Source of the DNA: Thiobacillaceae bacterium
GTDB lineage: Bacteria; Pseudomonadota; Gammaproteobacteria; Burkholderiales; Thiobacillaceae
DNA: 22,214 nucleotides
Direction of reading: 5' to 3'
NCBI GenBank assembly: GCA_012274165.1
Contig: JAAPAA010000359.1
Span: 1-22,214 of the forward strand
Shown here: positions 1 to 8,258 of the stretch, one piece after another
How positions within the stretch are numbered: position 1 is the stretch's first letter
Layout: each line of letters starts with the position of its first letter
Program-made: the position numbers and the translations under genes
Notes under the pieces: generated by a model
Told to the model about the DNA's origin: nothing
Databases searched by the model: none
Seen by the model: the letters and a program-made list of their open reading frames with translations, nothing else

Positions 1-42
1 CGCCGGCAAGCATAAGGCAGCCGCCAAACAGCGGTGGTTCAT
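1..42 (-). CDS. Possible start of a secreted-protein gene (partial, off left edge)
   Basis: An ATG at 42-40 on the minus strand opens a frame with no stop before the window edge. It encodes MNHRCLAAALCLPA, which looks like the start of a signal peptide (a basic residue followed by a hydrophobic run). A G-rich stretch about 10 bases upstream could be a ribosome binding site. It would diverge from the small gene starting at 158. Only 14 codons are visible, so no function can be assigned. A competing open frame on the plus strand runs from base 2 to a TGA at 98-100. Confidence 0.25.
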   Translation of the reverse strand, partial: MNHRCLAAALCLPA

Positions 43-51
43 TCTGTTTAT

Positions 52-70
52 GCCCCCACTCGGGCTTTTT
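52..70 (+). terminator. Weak terminator-like hairpin
   Basis: A short GCCC/GGGC stem (52-55 with 62-65) with a 6-base loop is followed directly by five T residues. The 4-bp stem is weak. It would terminate a gene entering from the left on the plus strand, but no such gene is established. Confidence 0.2.
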
Positions 71-96
71 ATCCCCGTCCCCATCAGGGCCTTGCG

Positions 97-125
97 TTGA
101 CGAAGCTCTGACCGGCGTCGACAAT
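97..125 (+). promoter_or_regulatory. Candidate sigma-70 promoter for the two small genes
   Basis: TTGACG at 97-102 (5 of 6 to the -35 consensus) is followed after exactly 17 bases by GACAAT at 120-125 (4 of 6 to the -10 consensus). A start near 132 would leave a leader of about 26 bases, with a GGAG ribosome binding site at 147-150 before the ATG at 158. The spacing is right, but this is a pattern match only. Confidence 0.4.
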
Positions 126-157
126 GATTGCCCTTTGCCGCCCTCCGGAGCATCCCC

Positions 158-442
158 ATGGACATCGAACAAACCCTGCAAGACGAACAGCGCATCATGC
201 GCATGATGCGCAAGACGCTCACCTCGATCGTGCGTGATACCGCACCGCGCGATGGCAACCCCAGCCCGCTGTCTGAAGACACCGTGCTCAATATAAAAGA
301 CTGCCTGATGGTGATTTCCAACCGTGAAACCGAGCTGGCAAAACTCACCGGCCGCACCCTGGATGAGCGCCCGCACTTCACCGACGAAACGCCGAATACT
401 CACGCCGTCAAGATCAGCAGCATCCCCAAGAAAACCCACTGA
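158..442 (+). CDS. Hypothetical protein, 94 aa
   Basis: I do not recognise this small protein. The ATG at 158 is chosen because GGAG lies 7 bases upstream; a TTG further upstream in the same frame (128) lacks such a site. The product is hydrophilic, with no signal peptide or membrane segment. It is probably helical in the first half, where charged residues alternate with methionines (about residues 1-30), and it contains a second likely helix around residues 42-65. The C-terminus is lysine-rich. It is followed after 15 bases by another small gene with its own ribosome binding site, so the two probably form an operon. Codon use resembles the neighbouring housekeeping genes, which supports real coding. 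Confidence 0.6.
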   Translation: MDIEQTLQDEQRIMRMMRKTLTSIVRDTAPRDGNPSPLSEDTVLNIKDCLMVISNRETELAKLTGRTLDERPHFTDETPNTHAVKISSIPKKTH

Positions 443-457
443 GCCACGGGAGTTCCC

Positions 458-709
458 ATGCCCCAGGCTACCAGCCTGTTTACGGATATCGAATCCAAAG
501 TTGTCGGCACCTCGGCCGTGGTGATCTATTCGCCGTCAGGCAAAAAACGTAACCGTTTTCCCGAAGGCGTGGTCGAGGTCTATCCCAGCGAAGCTGACGC
601 ACTGGCGCACGCCGACCCGGCCAAAAGCCGGCACGCAGCGCTTGCCAGCGGGCCGTCGCGTTCGTCCGAAGGATTCAAGCTGTTTTATCTGGTGCGCTGG
701 CTGGATTGA
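458..709 (+). CDS. Hypothetical protein, 83 aa
   Basis: An unrecognised small soluble protein. The ATG at 458 is preceded by GGGAG at 448-452, a good ribosome binding site, and lies 15 bases after the stop of the preceding small gene, so co-transcription is likely. The sequence has beta-like stretches (SAVVIYSPSGKK, EGVVEVYPS, and FKLFYLVRWLD at the very end) separated by a polar alanine-rich linker at about residues 44-68. This suggests a small mixed alpha/beta domain. There are no cysteines, metal motifs, signal peptide or membrane segment. It converges on der, with a bulged hairpin between the two genes. Confidence 0.6.
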   Translation: MPQATSLFTDIESKVVGTSAVVIYSPSGKKRNRFPEGVVEVYPSEADALAHADPAKSRHAALASGPSRSSEGFKLFYLVRWLD

Positions 710-711
710 GC

Positions 712-741
712 GTGGTTGTTGCCGATTGATCGGCAAACCAC
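712..741. terminator. Bulged 13-bp hairpin between convergent genes
   Basis: GTGGTT (712-717) pairs with AACCAC (736-741), and TGCCGAT (720-726) pairs with ATCGGCA (729-735). This leaves a 2-base GT bulge and a tight loop. It lies 3 bases after the stop of the 83-aa gene and 66 bases beyond the der stop. No T-run follows on either strand, so if it ends transcription it is not a classical intrinsic terminator. It may instead protect 3' ends. Confidence 0.4.
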
Positions 742-806
742 AGCCTGCCCTTGCGGGTGAAGCCGCGCCGGGTCAAGCTGGACTGAGGTGAATTGAACAG
801 GCGCGC

Positions 807-2213
807 TCAGGCGCCGTACACCTTGCGCCGCACGCGCTTTTTACGCCGCATCCGTGTCGCTTCACTTTCGGTGAGCGGCGCGCGCACTTTGCCTTCGTAC
901 GGGTTTTTGCTTTCGCCTTCCTTGATCTGAATGCGTAGCGGCGTGCCCTGCAGATTGAACGCTTTGCGGAAGCTGCTTTCCAGATAACGCTTGTAATCGT
1001 CGCGCAGGCCTTCCAGCGCGTTGCCGTGCAACACAATCACGGGCGGGTTTTTACCGCCCTGGTGAGCGTATCGCGGCTTCGGCCGGAACAAGCCGTTTTT
1101 CGGCGGGGTGTGCTGCTCAACCGCCATTTCCAGCACACGCGTGAGTTTGGGCGTCGAAAGTTTGATGAACGCGGCGGCATGCGCGGCTTCGACGTCCTTC
1201 AACAGATTTTCCAGGCCTTTGGCCTTCAGCGCCGAGATGTAGTTGAAGCGAGCAAAATCGAGGAACGCCAGCTTGCGCCCGATGTCGCGTTTCACATCTT
1301 CACGCTGCTCGGGGCTGATGCCGTCCCATTTGTTGATCGCGACCACCAGTGCCCGACCGGCTTCCACGATGAAGCCCGCCAGATGCGCGTCCTGATCGGA
1401 AATGTTTTCGTGCGCATCGAGCACCAGCACCACCACGTTGGCGTCTTCGATCGCTTGCAGGGTCTTGATGACGGAGAACTTTTCCACCGTCTCGAACACC
1501 TTGCCTTTACGCCGTACGCCGGCGGTATCGATCAGGGTGTACGGCTTGCCGTCGCGCTCGAAATCGACATAAATCGAATCGCGCGTGGTACCGGGCTGGT
1601 CGAACGCAATGACGCGCTCCTCGCCCACCAACGCGTTGACCAGGGTCGATTTGCCGACGTTGGGGCGCCCTACCAGCGCGATTTTGGGAATGCCGAAATC
1701 GTCGGTTTTTTCTTCCTCGGCCGAAAACGGCGCCAGCGCCAATTCCACCAGATCGGAAATACCGTCGCCATGCGCGCCGGAAATCGCCAGCGGATCACCC
1801 AGTGCCAGCTCGTGAAATTCTGCAGTGATCACCGCAGGGTTCATGCCTTCGGCCTTGTTGACCGCGAGCCACACCGGGCACGCCGCACGGCGCAGCCGGT
1901 CGGCGATCACCTTGTCCTGCGATGTCATGCCGCTGCGCGCATCAACCATGAAAATGACGGCGTCGGCTTCGTCGATCGCCTGCAAGGTCTGGCGTGCCAT
2001 TTCGGCCATGATGCCGTCCTTGGCCACCGGCTCGAGACCGCCGGTATCCACCACCAGATACGGTTTATCGCCAATGCGGCCGCGACCGTAGTGGCGATCG
2101 CGCGTCATTCCCGGCATATCGTGCACCAGCGCATCACGCGTGCCGGTGAGGCGGTTGAATAAAGTGGACTTGCCGACGTTAGGGCGTCCGACAAGTACCA
2201 GGGTGGGAAGCAT
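807..2213 (-). CDS. der: Ribosome biogenesis GTPase Der (EngA)
   Basis: Der is an essential tandem-domain GTPase that acts in assembly of the 50S ribosomal subunit in the cytoplasm. Both G domains are visible. The first has GRPNVGKST at residues 9-17, DTGG at 56-59 and NKAE at 119-122. The second has GRPNVGKST at 182-190, DTAG at 229-232 and NKWD at 294-297. A C-terminal KH-like domain occupies roughly 355-440 and ends in a strongly basic tail (MRRKKRVRRKVYG). The length of 468 aa is normal. The ATG at 2213 has an AGGA about 6 bases upstream and starts the G1 strand directly. It is the last gene of the minus-strand run, 54 bases after bamB, an arrangement shared with many beta- and gammaproteobacteria. 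Confidence 0.97.
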   Translation of the reverse strand: MLPTLVLVGRPNVGKSTLFNRLTGTRDALVHDMPGMTRDRHYGRGRIGDKPYLVVDTGGLEPVAKDGIMAEMARQTLQAIDEADAVIFMVDARSGMTSQDKVIADRLRRAACPVWLAVNKAEGMNPAVITAEFHELALGDPLAISGAHGDGISDLVELALAPFSAEEEKTDDFGIPKIALVGRPNVGKSTLVNALVGEERVIAFDQPGTTRDSIYVDFERDGKPYTLIDTAGVRRKGKVFETVEKFSVIKTLQAIEDANVVVLVLDAHENISDQDAHLAGFIVEAGRALVVAINKWDGISPEQREDVKRDIGRKLAFLDFARFNYISALKAKGLENLLKDVEAAHAAAFIKLSTPKLTRVLEMAVEQHTPPKNGLFRPKPRYAHQGGKNPPVIVLHGNALEGLRDDYKRYLESSFRKAFNLQGTPLRIQIKEGESKNPYEGKVRAPLTESEATRMRRKKRVRRKVYGA

Positions 2214-2267
2214 GCTTATCCTTGCTGGCGGTCAGGTTCACCCCGCACGCCGGTATTGAGGGAGTGA

Positions 2268-3428
2268 TTATTTGAGCCTGAAGGCAACCACGCTGCCTTT
2301 GCTCGTCTGCACGGCAAACCCCGGTCCGATATCGACCGGCGCAGTGCGCACACCGCTGTCCACCTTGATGCGCGCAACAAAACTACCGTCGTCGGCCGAC
2401 AACACGTGCACGTAGCCTTCGCCGTCGGCCACCACCACCCAGGCGCCCAGCGCCAACGGTGCGGTGATCTGGCGGCGCGCCAGCTTGTCCTGCTTCCAGC
2501 CTGCGCGGCCGCTGGATTTATCGTAGACAGTCACGGTATCTTTGTCGTCGCTGACATAAATATTGCGGTCGTCCATCGCCAGCCCGCTATTGCTGGAGGT
2601 ATCCCGCGCCCACAACGGTGAGCCGCTCGTGCGGTCAAAACAGGCCAGGCGGCCCTGATAGGCCACTGCGCAGACCTGACGCTGATCGACCGCGGGGTTG
2701 CCCATCACATCGGCCACCCGCTCGAGCTCGGTCGCACCGCGCGGCAGCGCCACCGTGGCTTCCCATAGCTGCGCGCCATTCAAGGCATTCAGCGCAACCA
2801 GCTTGCCGCCGGGAAACCCGGCGTAGAGCACATCGTCGCGCACCGCCATGCCGCCCGATCCACGCAAGCTCAATACCGGCAGCGTGCGGGTATACAGCCA
2901 CTTGCGACTGCCATCAGCGACAGCGAGGCCCTGCACATGGCCATCGCCCGTACGAACGATCACGGTGTCCGCCAGCACCAGCATCTGCCCGGTCACTTCG
3001 CTCGACAGCGCCACCTTCCAGCGCAGCTGACCCGTTTTCTGATCGAGCGCCAGCAGTTCACCCTTGCTTCCGCCTGCCAGCACGATGCCTTGGCCGACGC
3101 CTGCCCCGGCCGACAATTTCCCGTCCGCGTCGGCTTTCCAGTTGATGTGGCCGGAGGATACGGCGATGCTCACCACCCGGTTGTTTCCCGCGGCGTACAC
3201 ATCGTCGCCATCGACCTGCGGACGGAACAGATAGCCGTTCGAATCGCCGGAATCGGCTTTCCAGGCTTCGCTCAGTGTGGCAGATGGCGTGAATTCAACC
3301 AGTGGTGCAGGCTTGGCCCTGGTCGGGCCGGCACCAACCCAGCTACCGACCGTCTCGGTCATCGAATCGAGTGTGCTGCACCCCGACAAAACCAGCGCCA
3401 AGCTGGCAGCAAGCAGACGCATCCTCAC
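2268..3428 (-). CDS. bamB: Outer membrane protein assembly factor BamB
   Basis: BamB is a periplasmic lipoprotein of the BAM complex, which folds beta-barrel proteins into the outer membrane. The N-terminus is a lipoprotein signal peptide with lipobox LSGC, so Cys17 is the predicted lipidated residue. The rest consists of PQQ/WD-like beta-propeller blades, for example repeated patterns such as LLALDQKTGQLRWK, LVALNALNGAQLWE and YVHVLSADDGSFVA. The length of 386 aa is typical. I chose the GTG at 3428: GGGAGG lies 9 bases upstream, and the start overlaps the upstream stop by 4 bases (GTGA). An in-frame ATG at 3422 has its purines directly adjacent and is less likely. It sits between the yfgM-like gene and der. 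Confidence 0.93.
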   Translation of the reverse strand: MRMRLLAASLALVLSGCSTLDSMTETVGSWVGAGPTRAKPAPLVEFTPSATLSEAWKADSGDSNGYLFRPQVDGDDVYAAGNNRVVSIAVSSGHINWKADADGKLSAGAGVGQGIVLAGGSKGELLALDQKTGQLRWKVALSSEVTGQMLVLADTVIVRTGDGHVQGLAVADGSRKWLYTRTLPVLSLRGSGGMAVRDDVLYAGFPGGKLVALNALNGAQLWEATVALPRGATELERVADVMGNPAVDQRQVCAVAYQGRLACFDRTSGSPLWARDTSSNSGLAMDDRNIYVSDDKDTVTVYDKSSGRAGWKQDKLARRQITAPLALGAWVVVADGEGYVHVLSADDGSFVARIKVDSGVRTAPVDIGPGFAVQTSKGSVVAFRLK

Positions 3429-4066
3429 TTGGCCGGCCCTCCCAGCGCATCGAGCTTCAGCTCGACTATGCTGCGGTACACGTTATCCTCTGTCATCTTG
3501 CCAAACGCCATTTGATAGGCAGCACGCGCATCGGCCTGTTTGCCTTGCGCCAGCAGCACATCCCCCTTCATGTCGAAGAAACGAAACGCATACGCATCGC
3601 TATGCACACCCTCCAGGGCTTTCAGCGCAGCATCGTATTGCTTCTGATCCAGCAGCACCCCTGCCAGGCGCAGCCGCGCCAGATCCTTGACGGCCGGCTC
3701 CTTGCTGTTGCTAACTGCCCACTCCAGCTGGGTTTGTGCACTTTTCAGGTCTTTATTCATAGCGTTCAGCTTGGCCAGCAATAGCGCCGCACGCGGGGCA
3801 TAGGCCGTGTCCTGGTATTTGTCGATCAGTATCGACCCTGCTGCACGCGCGCCCTTGGCGTCGTTCGCCGCCAGCGATTGGGTCAGGTTTTGATACACGC
3901 TGGCAGCTTCCAGGCTTTGCGTCAGCGTGCGGTTCTGCCAGTAGCGCCAGCCTGCGCCGGCAGCAAGCACGATCGCCAGCGTGAGCATCGCCACGGTGCC
4001 CCAGCGTTTCCACCAGGCTTTTAATGAGTCCAGTTGTTCCTGCTCGTCCAGATCGTAAGTTGCCAT
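3425..4066 (-). CDS. yfgM: YfgM-family tetratricopeptide inner-membrane protein
   Basis: This 213-aa protein has a short cytoplasmic N-terminus, one membrane segment at about residues 23-43, and a TPR-like periplasmic domain (TPR_21 type) from about 55 to 205. E. coli YfgM is an ancillary subunit of the SecYEG translocon that works with the chaperone PpiD and lies between hisS and bamB, exactly as here. The ATG at 4066 has AGGA 8 bases upstream. Its stop overlaps the bamB start by 4 bases, indicating translational coupling. Function is inferred from family, topology and gene order; sequence conservation in this family is low. Confidence 0.85.
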   Translation of the reverse strand: MATYDLDEQEQLDSLKAWWKRWGTVAMLTLAIVLAAGAGWRYWQNRTLTQSLEAASVYQNLTQSLAANDAKGARAAGSILIDKYQDTAYAPRAALLLAKLNAMNKDLKSAQTQLEWAVSNSKEPAVKDLARLRLAGVLLDQKQYDAALKALEGVHSDAYAFRFFDMKGDVLLAQGKQADARAAYQMAFGKMTEDNVYRSIVELKLDALGGPAK

Positions 4067-4104
4067 CGTGCTAATCCTTTTAAGTTGATGCTGTGTTCAG
4101 AAAT

Positions 4105-5361
4105 TCACTGCTGCAAATATTTTATCGCCAGCGTCAATTCGACCCGGGTTTGCTCGGCGGTATCGCGCAGCGGTTTGAGGGTGACCTGCTGCGCCGCCGC
4201 TTCGTCGTCGCCAATAATAAGCGCGTAGCGGGCGCGGCTGGCATCGGCCTTTTTCATCTGCGATTTGAAACTGCCGCCGCCGCAATGCAGCACGGCAGCA
4301 AGTCCTGCCCCGCGCAGCGCAGACGCCGCCTGCCAGGCAAATGCCTGTGCCGCCTCACCCGCGTGCACGATATACGCATCGGGCGCGGGCGTTGCCAGCG
4401 TGACGCTGCCGGTTTCCATCAAGGACAGCAGGCGCTCGATACCCATCGCAAACCCGGCCGCGGGCGCCGGCTTGCCGCCCAGTTGCTCGATCAGGCCATC
4501 GTAACGACCGCCCGCACACACCGTACCCTGCGCGCCGAGCTGGTCGGTCACCCACTCGAACACCGTGCGGTTGTAGTAATCGAGTCCACGCACCAGACGC
4601 GGGTTGATCTCGAACGCAATGCCGTTGTCGCGCAGGATCGCCTGCAACGCGGAAAAATGCGCCAGCGCCGCCTCGTCGAGTTCGTCCATGAGTTTGGGCG
4701 CAGCGTCGTTAAGCGCCTGCATGGCCGGGTTTTTGCTGTCGAGAATCCGCAGCGGATTGCTGTACAGACGCCGTTTGGCCTCCTCGTCGAGCGCATCCTG
4801 ATGCGCCTCGAAATAGGCGATCAGCTTGGCGCGATGACGATGCCGCGACTCGATATCACCCAGCGTATTGATTTGCAGCGTCGGCGCGATCCCGAGCTCG
4901 CGCCACAGGTCGGCGCACATCACGATCAGTTCGGCGTCGGTGTCCGGCCCGGCAAACCCCAGCGCCTCGACGCCGACCTGATGAAACTGCCGGTAACGGC
5001 CCTTCTGCGGGCGCTCGTGGCGGAACATCGGCCCGCTGTACCACAGGCGTTTGCCACCGTCGTACAGCAGATTGTGCTGGATCACCGCACGCACCGAGGA
5101 CGCCGTGCCTTCCGGCCGCAGCGCCAGCGACTCGCCATTCAGCTCGTCGACGAAGGTATACATTTCCTTCTCGACGATATCGGTCACTTCACCGATGGCG
5201 CGTTTGAACAGGCCCGTGTGTTCGAGAATCGGCGTGCGCATCTCGCGATAGCCGTAGCGCCGCAGCCAGTCGCGCACGATAGACTCGAACGCCTGCCAGG
5301 TATCGGTCACCTCGGGCAGGCAGTCGTTCATGCCGCGCACGGATTGAATCAGGTCGCTCAT
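4105..5361 (-). CDS. hisS: Histidyl-tRNA synthetase
   Basis: This class II aminoacyl-tRNA synthetase charges tRNA-His in the cytoplasm. Visible landmarks are the LRPEGT motif at residues 81-86, class II motif 2 at 113-128 (FRHERPQKGRYRQFHQ), the histidine-specific LVRGLDYY at 256-263, and GGRYDGL at 284-290. The C-terminal anticodon-binding domain runs from about 325 to the end. The length of 418 aa is normal. The ATG at 5361 follows the ispG stop after 23 AT-rich bases with no clear Shine-Dalgarno sequence, yet the conserved N-terminus (IQSVRGMNDCLP) fixes this start. It is co-directional with ispG and the yfgM-like gene. Confidence 0.97.
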   Translation of the reverse strand: MSDLIQSVRGMNDCLPEVTDTWQAFESIVRDWLRRYGYREMRTPILEHTGLFKRAIGEVTDIVEKEMYTFVDELNGESLALRPEGTASSVRAVIQHNLLYDGGKRLWYSGPMFRHERPQKGRYRQFHQVGVEALGFAGPDTDAELIVMCADLWRELGIAPTLQINTLGDIESRHRHRAKLIAYFEAHQDALDEEAKRRLYSNPLRILDSKNPAMQALNDAAPKLMDELDEAALAHFSALQAILRDNGIAFEINPRLVRGLDYYNRTVFEWVTDQLGAQGTVCAGGRYDGLIEQLGGKPAPAAGFAMGIERLLSLMETGSVTLATPAPDAYIVHAGEAAQAFAWQAASALRGAGLAAVLHCGGGSFKSQMKKADASRARYALIIGDDEAAAQQVTLKPLRDTAEQTRVELTLAIKYLQQ

Positions 5362-5384
5362 AAATTAATCAATAGGAATTTAGG

Positions 5385-6608
5385 TCACGCAGTGCCGTAA
5401 TGGCTGCGCACATAGTTTTCAACAATCGCCTGGAATTCCTGCGCGATCTTTTCGCCTTTCAGCGTGACGGTCTTTTCGCCATCGACATACACCGGGGCGA
5501 CCGGCACTTCGCCGGTGCCGGGCAGCGAAATGCCGATGTTGGCGTGTTTGGATTCGCCGGGACCGTTGACCACGCAGCCCATCACCGCCACCTGCATCGA
5601 TTCGACGCCGGCATACTGGCCGCGCCACACTGGCATCTGGGTGCGCAAATAGGTTTCGATGTCCTGCGCCAGTTCCTGGAACACGGTCGAAGTGGTGCGG
5701 CCACAGCCGGGGCACGCCGTGACTTGCGGGGTGAACGCACGCAAGCCGAGCGCCTGCAAAATCTCCTGGCCGACCTGCACTTCCTTGGTTCGCTCGCCGC
5801 CCGGCTCGGGGGTCAGTGAAATCCGGATGGTGTCGCCGATGCCTTGCTGCAGCAACACCGACAACGCAGCGGTCGAGGCCACGATGCCCTTGCTGCCCAT
5901 CCCGGCTTCGGTCAACCCCAGATGCAGCGGGTAGTCGCACGCGGCAGCCAGGTCCTGATACACCGCAATCAGATCCTGCACCCGGCTCATCTTGCACGAG
6001 AGAATGATCTTGTCGCCGCCAAGGCCGAGTTCTTCGGCCTTTTTTGCCGATTCCAGGGCCGAGGCGACCATCGCGCGCCGCATCACCACCTCCGCGTCTT
6101 CCGGCTGGGGCAGGCGCGCATTCTCGTCCATCATGCGCACAGCCAGCGCCTGATCGAGGCTGCCCCAATTCACGCCGATACGTACCGGCTTGTCGTAACG
6201 GCAGGCCACCTCGATCAGGGTCGCAAACTGCTCGTCACGCTTGTTGCCGCGCCCGAGGTTGCCGGGATTGATGCGCAGCTTGGCCAAGGCCTCGGCGCAT
6301 TCGGGCACCTGGGTCAACAGCTTGTGGCCGTTGAAATGAAAGTCACCAATCAGCGGCACCCGGCAACCCAGCGCGTCGAGACGATCACGAATACGCGGCA
6401 CCGCAGCAGCAGCTTCCAGCGTGTTGACGGTAATCCGCACCAACTCGGATCCCGCCTCGGCAAGCGCCTGAACCTGACGCACGGTGGCGGTGATATCGAC
6501 GGTATCGGTGTTGGTCATCGACTGCACCACCACGGGGGCATCACCCCCGACCAGCACTTGACCGACCCGCACCTGGCGGGACATACGACGCACAATCTGA
6601 AACATCAT
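5385..6608 (-). CDS. ispG: 4-hydroxy-3-methylbut-2-en-1-yl diphosphate synthase
   Basis: IspG (GcpE) converts methylerythritol cyclodiphosphate to HMBPP in the non-mevalonate isoprenoid pathway and uses a [4Fe-4S] cluster. The N-terminal TIM-barrel region includes VVVQSMTNTDT and LRINPGNLG. The cluster region is clear, with CPGC at about residues 299-302 and a third Cys at 345 followed by NGPGE at 348-352. With the ATG at 6608 the protein is 407 aa, as usual. A longer in-frame start at 6656 would overlap rodZ by 35 bases and adds an unconserved extension, so I reject it. A second ATG at 6605 is an equally possible start. GGAAG lies just upstream of both, and rodZ ends 13 bases before. Confidence 0.95.
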   Translation of the reverse strand: MMFQIVRRMSRQVRVGQVLVGGDAPVVVQSMTNTDTVDITATVRQVQALAEAGSELVRITVNTLEAAAAVPRIRDRLDALGCRVPLIGDFHFNGHKLLTQVPECAEALAKLRINPGNLGRGNKRDEQFATLIEVACRYDKPVRIGVNWGSLDQALAVRMMDENARLPQPEDAEVVMRRAMVASALESAKKAEELGLGGDKIILSCKMSRVQDLIAVYQDLAAACDYPLHLGLTEAGMGSKGIVASTAALSVLLQQGIGDTIRISLTPEPGGERTKEVQVGQEILQALGLRAFTPQVTACPGCGRTTSTVFQELAQDIETYLRTQMPVWRGQYAGVESMQVAVMGCVVNGPGESKHANIGISLPGTGEVPVAPVYVDGEKTVTLKGEKIAQEFQAIVENYVRSHYGTA

Positions 6609-6621
6609 TCTTCCAGGGTGG

Positions 6622-7481
<860 letters not shown>

Positions 7482-7485
<4 letters not shown>

Positions 7486-8258
7486 TCGTAATTCCCCGCC
7501 AGCAATAGCCGCGTCTCGTTCGAGTCGGGGAAACGCTTGCGTAATTGCAGCCCATAAGCCGCTTCCTGTGCACGGTCACCCAGCTTGCGTTCCAGCCGCA
7601 CGCCCAGCCACAGGCTTTCCGCCGTCTGCGGTGCCAGCTCGTCATGGCGACCCAGCAAACGTTGCGCATCAATCAAGCGGCCTTGACGGAAATTCAAACT
7701 GGCCAGTTTCAGGATGGTGTTGGGATTGTCGGGTTGCAGCTTGAGCGATTTCACCAGGTTGCTTTCAGCCAGCGACAAGTCTCCCTTCTTTTCGGCACAC
7801 AGCCCGGCATTGGTCATCGCCCGTTCCGGCTCGGTGTACAGGGGATTGCCCAGCGCTTCGGTGAATTGTGCAAGGCCTGCATCGTATTGGCCGCGGGTGC
7901 ACAGAAACCAGCCAAAATTGGTGCGGGCATTGGAGTCTTTTGGACTCAGCTCGATGGCGCGACGAAAGTTTTCCTCGGCCAGCCTGTCTTCAGCCAGATC
8001 CATGTAAACCAGACCATAAACATTGTAGGCCGGCCCGAAACTGCTATCGGCCGTGATCGCTTTGCGCAACTCATCGAGCGCGACTTTGTACTGGGCGCGC
8101 TCGTAATAGGCTGCGGCCAGATCGGTGAACGTGCGCGCGCGCTGGGCCTCCGCGCTGGCGCCGCCCATGCTGGCAAAGACAGGACGTTGTTCGACCGGCT
8201 GTTGGCTAGTCGTACAACCTGCGAGCAAGGCCACGCCCAGCACCATCCATTTTTTCAC
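7482..8258 (-). CDS. pilW: Type IV pilus biogenesis/stability lipoprotein PilW (PilF)
   Basis: This protein is an outer-membrane pilotin-type TPR lipoprotein needed for type IV pilus assembly, usually by helping the PilQ secretin. With the GTG start at 8258 it is 258 aa with a signal peptide and lipobox LAGC (Cys15). The remainder is TPR repeats, for example units around YYERAQYKVALDELRKA and LAEENFRRAIELSPKDSNA. The GTG is preceded by GGGAGG and overlaps the rlmN stop by 4 bases (GTGA). A longer frame back to 8330 lies inside rlmN and lacks a signal peptide at its start, so I reject it. Placement between rlmN and rodZ is conserved in proteobacteria. No other pilus genes are in the window. 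Confidence 0.9.

Noticed and set aside
2..100. Plus-strand open frame entering from the left edge and ending at TGA 98-100
   Set aside because: Only 32 codons are visible, the product is not recognisable, and its end overlaps the candidate -35 of the next gene; it competes with an equally weak minus-strand start at 42.
1026..2162. Long plus-strand open frame (about 378 codons) opposite der
   Set aside because: The minus strand carries every Der GTPase motif; the antisense reading has shadow composition and no ribosome binding site.
4093..5400. Long plus-strand open frame (about 435 codons) opposite hisS
   Set aside because: It is a shadow of GC-rich codon use in hisS: the sense frame matches histidyl-tRNA synthetase end to end, while the antisense product is Arg/His/Gln-rich with no recognisable domain.
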